Positions 43,103 to 48,789 of a stretch of DNA of 59,620 nt are shown here, piece after piece. The DNA comes from Bacteroidales bacterium KHT7 (GTDB lineage Bacteria; Bacteroidota; Bacteroidia; Bacteroidales; Bacteroidaceae): positions 1-59,620 of the forward strand of contig FNBQ01000024.1 of assembly GCA_900102385.1 (NCBI GenBank). The letters run 5' to 3'. Both the position numbers and the translations under genes were made by a program. The stretch's first letter is position 1; each line of letters starts with the position of its first letter. Under the pieces are notes generated by a model that was not told the origin of the DNA, ran no database searches, and saw only the letters and a program-made list of their open reading frames with translations.

Positions 43103-44080
43103 CTATTTGTTCAACTTCTTCAACGCTGCATCAAGTTTGTCTTGTGAAATACCAACATATCCAACGCCGTCGTTCTCCTTCTGCCCCTCGGTCAAGACAT
43201 ACTTCAGGAAAGCCACCACAACCGGATTGGTTGGAACGCCCTTGGTTACGAGATAAAGGTCGCGCGCTGGAGGCGAAGGAAACCTGCCGTCGGCAATAGC
43301 CTTTGTAAGCAAATCTTTTGAAGAATAGAAATCCTCGTCCTCGTCAATCTTTCCGTTTCCGTTTACATCTATTGGCAGAACCCTTATGCCATCGAGCGGT
43401 TTCTTTGTAACATTGTCGTAGGCATAGCCTATGTTGTTGAATCCGATGGCTCTCACATTCTTCTGTACGGCTGTGGCAACGCCAGGGTCACCGTTCACGC
43501 CCTCGCCGCCAAGGTCTTCCTGATGCTTGCCGAACCATTGTGCAAAAGTCTCGGCTGCTCCGCAGGCATCGCTTCGGGTAAATACCGTTACCGGAGTGGC
43601 ATCGCTTGTGCCCAGAATGCTTCCCCACGACTTAACCGAGCCTTCAATCCATATCTTTGAGGCTTGCTCGGCAGTAATGCCATGCTTAACCAACTCGGCA
43701 TAAAGCGGATTCTTCTCGTTGATTGTTGGCACAACGGCATCCTTCGCAACCGGAAAGCCTACCGCGCCCTTCTCAATCTCCTTGTCGCTCACCTCGCGGC
43801 TCACCATTCCAAAGTCTACCTGCTCGGCAAGCACGTCGGTCATGCCCTTGCCTGCTCCACCACCATCGACCTCGATGCTTACGTTTGGATGCAGTTTCTT
43901 GAATTCCTCGGCCCACTTTACAGCCAGAGGATAGAGTGCAAACGCGCCCGAAAGCGATATTCTGCCTTCGAGCTCGTCGCCGTTGGCACTTGCCTTGCTC
44001 TTGCTTCCGCACGACGAGACAAGTATCGGGGCTGCCAGAACCGCAGCCGCCGCAAACAGAGTTAAAATTTTTTTCTTCAT
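43103..44080 (-). CDS. PstS-like substrate-binding lipoprotein; phosphate or, by context, sulfate, 325 aa
   Basis: Lipoprotein signal with Cys24 in LVSSCGSKS. The fold is that of PstS-type binding proteins (GAFALYPLAVKWAEEFKK, VDFGMVSREV). In a from-memory alignment to E. coli PstS, the acidic residue that accepts the phosphate proton (Asp56, in VDFGASD) is Ser94 here, while Arg169 and Asp171 remain and the next contacts are Cys173 and Ala175. Residues 238-249 (DVNGNGKIDEDE) look like an EF-hand calcium loop. It lies at the end of the siroheme/carrier-protein gene run, 112 bases after the JAMM gene, and its permease and ATPase partners are 5 kb away. Loss of Asp suggests a fully ionised anion such as sulfate; phosphate remains possible. 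Confidence 0.75.
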   Translation of the reverse strand: MKKKILTLFAAAAVLAAPILVSSCGSKSKASANGDELEGRISLSGAFALYPLAVKWAEEFKKLHPNVSIEVDGGGAGKGMTDVLAEQVDFGMVSREVSDKEIEKGAVGFPVAKDAVVPTINEKNPLYAELVKHGITAEQASKIWIEGSVKSWGSILGTSDATPVTVFTRSDACGAAETFAQWFGKHQEDLGGEGVNGDPGVATAVQKNVRAIGFNNIGYAYDNVTKKPLDGIRVLPIDVNGNGKIDEDEDFYSSKDLLTKAIADGRFPSPPARDLYLVTKGVPTNPVVVAFLKYVLTEGQKENDGVGYVGISQDKLDAALKKLNK

Positions 44081-44109
44081 TATTCCGTTATATTTTTTAA
44101 GTTAACTGC

Positions 44110-44186
44110 GGATATTCTGAGCAAGAATATCCTGTTCTCACAAAGAGAACAAAAGCCCAACAACCCATTTCCGCTGCTGCTGGGCT
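44110..44186 (-). promoter_or_regulatory. Three consecutive stem-loops before the binding-protein gene
   Basis: In minus-strand order: AGCCCA/TGGGCT with T4 (44186-44154), GTTCTC/GAGAAC (44150-44134), and the perfect nine-pair GGATATTCT/AGAATATCC with five-base loop (44132-44110). The first can act as a partial terminator after the JAMM gene. The last two sit in the leader and may protect the lipoprotein mRNA. No -7 box is visible in the gap, so the binding protein may be read from the upstream genes. Confidence 0.55.
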
Positions 44187-44192
44187 ATGAAT

Positions 44193-44675
44193 TTAAACAA
44201 CTACAGGAAAGCGCGTTACCTTTCCATTTACAATACGAAACGCATTCAGAACCGGCTCGCCCTCGGCAACATAAGGCTGTCCCGAAATGTCGGGCGAGAG
44301 CGACAGAATGAGGTAGAGAATGTTGGGGTCGAATGCCAGACGCTTGTCCTCGTCTGACGGACGGCTTGGCGATGCCGGATGACTATGCCAGTTGCCGATG
44401 ACCTTCAGCCCGTTGGTGCGTGCGTACTTTATGGCAGCAAACTGTTCTTTAGGGTCGAGGCTGAAATGCTCTTCTGAATGGTCGGTGTTAGTGAGCCGAT
44501 AGTTGTGCGTTATCTGAATATTCTCCGCCTCGTCTATCGTGCCGAGCACATATCCGCAACTCTCGATGGGCGCATCTTCGCGAGCCTGAGACAGAATGGA
44601 GTCGTAAGCCTCGCGGGTTATGCGTACTATCTTTCCGCCCTCTTCCCAACCGTATTTCTTTTCTGCTTCTGTCAT
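44193..44675 (-). CDS. JAMM/MPN+ metalloprotease (Mec/HcyD-like), 160 aa
   Basis: Zinc-binding JAMM motif is complete: Glu38 (IESCGYVLG) and His97-x-His99-x7-Ser107-x2-Asp110 (NWHSHPASPSRPSDED). Prokaryotic relatives cleave after the C-terminal Gly-Gly of ubiquitin-like sulfur carriers: Mec of Mycobacterium releases cysteine from CysO, QbsD trims the carrier of quinolobactin synthesis. The neighbour at 45489 ends GGGC and thus needs such trimming. The gene follows the E1-like gene after four bases. Role inferred: maturing the carrier and releasing its amino acid adduct. Confidence 0.88.
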   Translation of the reverse strand: MTEAEKKYGWEEGGKIVRITREAYDSILSQAREDAPIESCGYVLGTIDEAENIQITHNYRLTNTDHSEEHFSLDPKEQFAAIKYARTNGLKVIGNWHSHPASPSRPSDEDKRLAFDPNILYLILSLSPDISGQPYVAEGEPVLNAFRIVNGKVTRFPVVV

Positions 44676-44679
44676 TTTC

Positions 44680-45489
44680 TTAATGATTTTTTAAATCGCA
44701 TGTAGCCTGCTCGTAATCAATAAGTTCTGTTATCGTAGGATTATCGCCGCACAGCTTGCAATGGCTGCTGTGGCGAGTGTTTATCTTACGGAAATCCATA
44801 GTCTTTGCGTTGAAAGTGAGCAACTTGTTAGTGAGCAACTCGCCCACTCCGGTAATATATTTCAAGGTCTCTGCCGCCTGAATTGTGCCTAACATTCCGG
44901 CAATCGCGCCCAAAACGCCGGCCTGCGAACAGGTTGGAACGGCATTTGGTGGCGGTGGCGCGCCAAACAGACATCGGTAGCAAGCCGAGCCGGGAACGTG
45001 AGTGAACGTCTGTCCCTCGAACCGAAGGATTCCGCCGTGGCTGAACGGCTTTCCTGCCATAACGCAGGCATCATTTATCAAGAACTTAACCGGAAAGTTG
45101 TCTGTTCCGTCAACAATGAAGTCGTACTCCTTTATTATGTCGAGGGCATTGTCTGCCATCAGCAAATCCTGAATGGCATTAACCTTGATGTTCGGATTGA
45201 TGGCAAGCATCTTCTCCTTTGCCGAAAGAACCTTCGGCGTATCGACATCTTTTGTGAAATGAATTACCTGTCGCTGCAAATTGCTGAGGTCAACCACATC
45301 GCCGTCGATGATTCCGATGGTACCAACGCCTGCCGCTGCCAGATAGAGCGACACGGGCGCACCAAGTCCGCCAGCACCTACGACGAGAACCTTCGCATTA
45401 TTTATCTTTTCCTGCCCTTCAACGCCTACATCTTGCAGCAAGATGTGGCGGCTGTATCGCAGCAGTTCTTCTTCTGAAAAATCGTACAT
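44680..45489 (-). CDS. E1-like sulfur-carrier adenylyltransferase (MoeB/ThiF/HesA family), 269 aa
   Basis: Nucleotide-binding GAGGLG at 38-43, DGDVVDLSNLQRQ, catalytic Cys187 in PTCSQAGVLG, and zinc pairs Cys170/Cys173 (CYRC) and Cys244/Cys247 (CKLC). There is no rhodanese domain. It adenylates the C-terminal Gly of a ThiS/MoaD-like carrier, here most likely the adjacent gene. The ATG at 45489 overlaps the carrier stop as TAATG, behind GGAGGAGG on the carrier 3' end, one of the few clear Shine-Dalgarno sequences in the window. A TTG six bases upstream is a poorer start. Confidence 0.9.
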   Translation of the reverse strand: MYDFSEEELLRYSRHILLQDVGVEGQEKINNAKVLVVGAGGLGAPVSLYLAAAGVGTIGIIDGDVVDLSNLQRQVIHFTKDVDTPKVLSAKEKMLAINPNIKVNAIQDLLMADNALDIIKEYDFIVDGTDNFPVKFLINDACVMAGKPFSHGGILRFEGQTFTHVPGSACYRCLFGAPPPPNAVPTCSQAGVLGAIAGMLGTIQAAETLKYITGVGELLTNKLLTFNAKTMDFRKINTRHSSHCKLCGDNPTITELIDYEQATCDLKNH

Positions 45490-45698
45490 TAGCAACCTCC
45501 TCCCATAAAGTACAAGAAATCAACCGAGTCGTTCTCTTTTAACTGAAGTGTGTCGAACTCGGCTCTGTCAACAAACTCCTCGTTTACCTGAACGCTCACC
45601 ATTTCTGGCTGAAGAACGTTGTTCAACTTTATCAAACCAGCCACCGTAAGAGGAAGCTGTACATCCTGATTTTCTCCGTTTACTACTATTTTTGCCAT
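45489..45698 (-). CDS. ThiS-like ubiquitin-fold sulfur-carrier protein ending Gly-Gly-Gly-Cys, 69 aa
   Basis: A ThiS/MoaD-like beta-grasp protein: MAKIVVNGENQDVQLPLTVAG start, LQPEMVSVQVNEEFVDR (ThiS-like VAVAVN equivalent), and the terminal MGGGC (Gly66-Gly67-Gly68-Cys69). Ordinary ThiS ends in Gly-Gly; the additional Cys must be removed before thiocarboxylate formation, or it has another role. It is translationally coupled to the E1-like gene and followed by the JAMM gene. Classical thi genes (thiC, thiG, thiE) are absent here, so a role in cysteine or methionine sulfur transfer (CysO/HcyS-like) is the better inference. ThiS for thiamine remains the alternative. Confidence 0.85.
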   Translation of the reverse strand: MAKIVVNGENQDVQLPLTVAGLIKLNNVLQPEMVSVQVNEEFVDRAEFDTLQLKENDSVDFLYFMGGGC

Positions 45699-45712
45699 AT
45701 TTCCTTGTTGTT

Positions 45713-46030
45713 TTAAATGTATTTGTTTATTGTTTCCGAAATTTTCTGTTTGTTAACCGCTCCGGTAAGCGATTCCGCAACCTCGCCGTCCTTTATTACA
45801 ATAAGGGTTGGAATGTTGCGTATGCCCAGCCGCTCGGTCAGAACATCGTTGTTCTCAACGTTGTACTTTCCTACCGCTGCCTTACCCTCATACTCGTCGG
45901 CAATCTGCGCAACGATGGGCGCAAGACGGCGACACGGAGCACACCAAGTAGCCCAGAAATCAATCAGCACCACCTTGTTGGCGGCTATGATTTCTTCGTA
46001 ATTCTCGTCTGTAATCTTCTGTTCTGCCAT
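45713..46030 (-). CDS. Thioredoxin, 105 aa
   Basis: Canonical thioredoxin with FWATWCAPCRRLAPIV (Cys30 and Cys33 region) and the cis-Pro NIPTLIVIKDG. The Ala in WCAPC replaces the usual Gly (WCGPC), which is a common variant. It lies between the siroheme gene and the carrier gene, so its likely partner is the APS reductase of this island. Confidence 0.93.
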   Translation of the reverse strand: MAEQKITDENYEEIIAANKVVLIDFWATWCAPCRRLAPIVAQIADEYEGKAAVGKYNVENNDVLTERLGIRNIPTLIVIKDGEVAESLTGAVNKQKISETINKYI

Positions 46031-46124
46031 TGTGTTTTGTTTGTGTTAATTACTGATGCAAAATTACACCAGTTCGGCAATACCTGCAATCGCCTTCAGT
46101 TGGTAATCATATCACTCATGTTTG

Positions 46125-46577
46125 TTATTTTCGGTTTTTCAAGAGGTCGATATTGTCGCGGATATTGTTTCTGATGGCTATGCTCTGCCTTACATCGGTG
46201 GCATTGCTCAGAACCGAAACGGTGAGATTCCCTTCCTTGTATATTGCCGGCGAGATGAAATCGCAGATTTCGGGATTGTCGCAGACGCTTGCCAGAATGT
46301 TACGAGCCTCGGCATCGTGCTTTATCTGGCGGTTAAGAGCCTCGTTCTCAGTACAGATGTAGACCAGAAACGCACCGTCGAGGTCGGCTGGTTCGTACTC
46401 TTTCTGTATGCGCGCGAATGGCAATTCGTCAAACCCTTCATTGAATTTTGGCGAGATAACCACGGCTTCGCTTACAAAACGATGCAGAATCGTTGCCTTG
46501 TGAAGTCCAACCTTTCCTCCGCCTATTATGAGGATGCGCTTGCCCGTAACGTTCAGTCCTATTGGTAGAAATGTCAT
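46125..46577 (-). CDS. Precorrin-2 dehydrogenase/sirohydrochlorin ferrochelatase (CysG-N/Met8-like), 150 aa
   Basis: Rossmann start FLPIGLNVTGKRILIIGGGKVGLHKA, NAEARNILASVCD-type NAD region and ISPAIYKEGNLTVSVLSNAT with RQSIAIRNN. This short form lacks a separate C-terminal domain but is the usual size in Bacteroidetes. It oxidises precorrin-2 and may insert iron to give siroheme for the sulfite reductase. ATG at 46577 chosen as the conserved start, 17 bases after the SUMT stop. Confidence 0.88.
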   Translation of the reverse strand: MTFLPIGLNVTGKRILIIGGGKVGLHKATILHRFVSEAVVISPKFNEGFDELPFARIQKEYEPADLDGAFLVYICTENEALNRQIKHDAEARNILASVCDNPEICDFISPAIYKEGNLTVSVLSNATDVRQSIAIRNNIRDNIDLLKNRK

Positions 46578-46593
46578 GTGCGTGTTGTGATTT

Positions 46594-47499
46594 TCAGATT
46601 TTACTAATAGCGTCGAAAGTCTCTTGGTCTGATGCCAGCAGAAGCAGCCGTTTCGGAACATCATCAGAATAAATATGTCTGAACGTCTCGACCGACGACG
46701 GCGATGAGAAACGAATCTTGTCCACCTCGCTCAAATCGACTTTTTCATCGACAAAGAGAAGCGTTTTTCCCGCATGTGGTTCGGCCTCGAAGCCAACCAC
46801 CTCGCCAACAATTATCAGAACCGGAGTGTCCCTGAAAACGGCATACCTAAGGTCGCCTACAGTAGTATAAACAGCATTTTGCGACGGCAACGAGACATTC
46901 GTTACCAATGCCGCCGGAGTGTCTGCGCTTCTGCCGCTTTCAAGAAGTGCCTTGGCTATGCTGCTGACGTATGCGCCGCCCATGTAGTAAAGAAGCGTGT
47001 CGGCATTCGGCGTCTGAATCTTCTGCCCGTGACCAAGCACGAATGCCACGCTGCGCGCCAAGCCTCTGTGCGTCAGCGGAATCTGCAACAACGATGCAAG
47101 GGCGAATCCGCTACTCACTCCCGGCACTACCTCTACTTCTACCGAACGCGATTTCAGAAAGTCAATCTCCTCGCGTCCATGGGCAAAGAGCATCGGGTCG
47201 CCTCCCTTCAGGCGGACGACATTATCGCCCTTCGCCGCCCTTTCGTACAAACGTTGGTTCAGCTCGTCCTGCTCGGCGCTATGCTTTCCCGAACGCTTGC
47301 CAACATACACTTTCTCTGCCTCGAACCGACGAAGAAACTCCTCGTTGGTAAGGTCGTCGTAGAATATGGCATCGGCATTCTCCAAGGCTTTCAGACCTTT
47401 GACCGTAATAAGGTCGGGGTCGCCCGGTCCAAAGCCAACAAGCGTGACTTTTCCGTAGCCTCGGCTATCACCCTTTATAATGTTTGATGTTTTGTTCAT
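46594..47499 (-). CDS. cobA: Uroporphyrinogen-III C-methyltransferase with C-terminal extension, 301 aa
   Basis: SUMT signatures VGFGPGDPDLITVKGLKAL (residues 21-39), VVRLKGGDPMLFAHGREE (94-111), VVPGVSSGFAL (124-134) and a late VGEVVGFEAEP. The methyltransferase normally ends about residue 240; here a tail of about 60 residues includes KIRFSSPSSVETF (261-273), which resembles the core segment of uroporphyrinogen-III synthase (HemD). The tail could be a HemD remnant. First gene of the siroheme/thioredoxin/carrier/E1/JAMM run. The start ATG at 47499 is the only one downstream of the -7 box at 47537. Confidence 0.88.
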   Translation of the reverse strand: MNKTSNIIKGDSRGYGKVTLVGFGPGDPDLITVKGLKALENADAIFYDDLTNEEFLRRFEAEKVYVGKRSGKHSAEQDELNQRLYERAAKGDNVVRLKGGDPMLFAHGREEIDFLKSRSVEVEVVPGVSSGFALASLLQIPLTHRGLARSVAFVLGHGQKIQTPNADTLLYYMGGAYVSSIAKALLESGRSADTPAALVTNVSLPSQNAVYTTVGDLRYAVFRDTPVLIIVGEVVGFEAEPHAGKTLLFVDEKVDLSEVDKIRFSSPSSVETFRHIYSDDVPKRLLLLASDQETFDAISKI

Positions 47500-47529
47500 A
47501 AATGTAGCTAAATCGATAAAAACTGTCTG

Positions 47530-47537
47530 CAAAATTA
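47530..47537 (-). promoter_or_regulatory. -7 box of the cobA-met8-trx-carrier-E1-JAMM operon
   Basis: TAATTTTG on the minus strand, with ATTG (47561-47558) 20 bases upstream as -33 element. The cobA start is 31 bases downstream. Confidence 0.7.
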
Positions 47538-47582
47538 TCAACTTTCTGCAACAAGCCCAATAGCCTTGATTTGCTACATTTA

Positions 47583-47598
47583 TAACATAAGAATGGTA
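47583..47598. promoter_or_regulatory. Third copy of the sulfur-island palindrome, degenerate right arm
   Basis: TAACATA-AG-AATGGTA: left arm perfect, two mismatches in the right arm. Centre 47590.5 is 53.5 bases from the 5' edge of the cobA -7 box, exactly as at cysD and glycosyltransferase-pstCA. Taken alone the match would be weak; the spacing makes it credible. Confidence 0.5.
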
Positions 47599-47604
47599 AT
47601 GATT

Positions 47605-47676
47605 TGACAATTCACAATTCATAATTGACAATTCATAATTAAACATTGTCAATTGTCAACTGCCTAATTGTCAATT
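47605..47676. repeat. AT-rich interspersed inverted/direct repeat cluster
   Basis: TGACAATTCATAATT-type units occur in direct orientation at the left and as inverted AATTGTCAATT units at the right, giving a foldable array. The unit resembles short interspersed repeats common in Bacteroidales intergenic regions. It separates the cobA operator from the tRNA-Asp terminator. Confidence 0.6.
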
Positions 47677-47680
47677 AAAA

Positions 47681-47715
47681 AAAGAGTTCCTCAATCTTAG
47701 TTTGAAGAACTCTTT
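47681..47715 (-). terminator. Intrinsic terminator of tRNA-Asp
   Basis: On the minus strand AAAGAGTTC pairs with GAACTCTTT and T7 follows. Confidence 0.85.
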
Positions 47716-47719
47716 CCAG

Positions 47720-47793
47720 CGGTGCGTACGGGACTCGAACCCGTGACCCCATGCGTGACAGGCATGTATTCTAACCAGCTGAACTAACGCACC
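47720..47793 (-). tRNA. tRNA-Asp (anticodon GTC)
   Basis: On the minus strand GGTGCGT pairs with ACGCACC, discriminator G. The anticodon stem CATGC/GCATG holds loop CTGTCAC with anticodon GTC. T arm GGTTCGAGTCC. 74 nt; CCA is not encoded. Confidence 0.96.
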
Positions 47794-47819
47794 AGACAGT
47801 CATTTTTTCAAATGCGATG

Positions 47820-47850
47820 CAAAGATAGTACTTTTTTTTGAACCAGCAAC
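47820..47850 (-). promoter_or_regulatory. Promoter of tRNA-Asp
   Basis: Minus strand GTTG at 47850-47847, 19-base spacer, TATCTTTG at 47827-47820. Confidence 0.65.
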
Positions 47851-47948
47851 ACTTTCAGAAAGAATATTTTCATTTTTTGCTAAAAAAATCTGCGCGATGA
47901 CAAAAATCACCACGCAGACGTTCTTAAAAATCTTAATATTAACAATAC

Positions 47949-48659
47949 TTATTTGAGTGTATATTCAAGCGTTGTCACAACGCGGACTTTCTTCATGAAA
48001 GGTGTGCTTGCATCGCGGCTCTCGATAGAGAACTGTCCTTGCGATGCCGAACGGATGTCGCCAAGTTCGCTGCCGCTGTCCGATGCAAACTTCTCGGCTG
48101 TGATGCGAGCGTTCTTGGTTGCCTCCTCAACCATCTCGGGCTTTATCTTGTTAAGACCCGTAAACTCGTAAGAAGGACTGTTGCTACCGCCGTACTCCTC
48201 GCCTACAATGGCAATATCCTGCTTCATCAACTCTGCCTGACGGTTCATCAGCGCACGAACCTTGTCTACGTTTGGCGAAGTAACGGTAATAACGCTCGTT
48301 GCCTTGTAGCGGAAGTTCATAATCTCGTTGCCATAGTTATCGGCCTGACGGTCTACAATAGTTGGCGGATTGACAGATATTTCAGAGTCGGTAAGTCCGC
48401 CGCTCTTCAGAAAAGTAACAATCTTCTGATTCTTCTTCTCTAACTGTCGGTACATCTCGGCTGGGTCGTTGCCCAAATCCTTATACACGAGCGGCCAGAT
48501 AACCTTGTCCGCTTTTACCTCGCGCTCCGACAAGCCCTTTACCGAGACGATTCTGTCGCGGTCTTTGAAAGTTACGATACCAGAACGCACCGTGAAACCG
48601 AGAATAACGATACCAAGTGCAATAACGGCAGAAGGCAGTAATGCTGATGATTTGTCCAT
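47949..48659 (-). CDS. SIMPL-domain (DUF541) membrane-anchored protein, 236 aa
   Basis: One N-terminal membrane helix (SSALLPSAVIALGIVILGF) followed by a SIMPL domain: ISVKGLSEREVKADK-type start, KKNQKIVTFLKSGGLTDSEI, ATKNARITAEKFASDSGSELGDIRSA. Function in bacteria is unsettled (envelope stress). I chose the ATG at 48659; a more upstream ATG at 48728 lies upstream of the predicted start of transcription. Confidence 0.85.
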   Translation of the reverse strand: MDKSSALLPSAVIALGIVILGFTVRSGIVTFKDRDRIVSVKGLSEREVKADKVIWPLVYKDLGNDPAEMYRQLEKKNQKIVTFLKSGGLTDSEISVNPPTIVDRQADNYGNEIMNFRYKATSVITVTSPNVDKVRALMNRQAELMKQDIAIVGEEYGGSNSPSYEFTGLNKIKPEMVEEATKNARITAEKFASDSGSELGDIRSASQGQFSIESRDASTPFMKKVRVVTTLEYTLK

Positions 48660-48698
48660 ACTTTTAAATATTAAGTTTGCTGTTTGATAAAACCAATG

Positions 48699-48729
48699 CA
48701 AATATAAATAGGGAAAAACTCCGGACAAA
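48699..48729 (-). promoter_or_regulatory. Promoter of the SIMPL gene
   Basis: Minus strand TTTG at 48729-48726, 19-base spacer, TATATTTG at 48706-48699, both perfect. Confidence 0.8.
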
Positions 48730-48789
48730 GGATTTTTCCCTATTATTTAGAGATTTTTTCCAACAAAGGCTTTGTTTCAGCAAGATGTG

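Noticed and set aside
36267-44080. Pst genes as an ordinary phosphate regulon
   Set aside because: No phoU, phoR or pho-box-like repeats are visible, and the genes are interleaved with cys genes and share their putative operator. Phosphate transport is kept only as an alternative.
45489-45698. Plain ThiS for thiamine synthesis
   Set aside because: Not excluded, but no thiC, thiG, thiE or thiH is nearby, the C-terminus has an extra Cys, and the neighbours are sulfate assimilation genes.
47605-47676. Integration attachment site beside tRNA-Asp
   Set aside because: The repeats are short AT-rich interspersed units; no copy of the tRNA 3' end, no integrase and no second boundary are seen.
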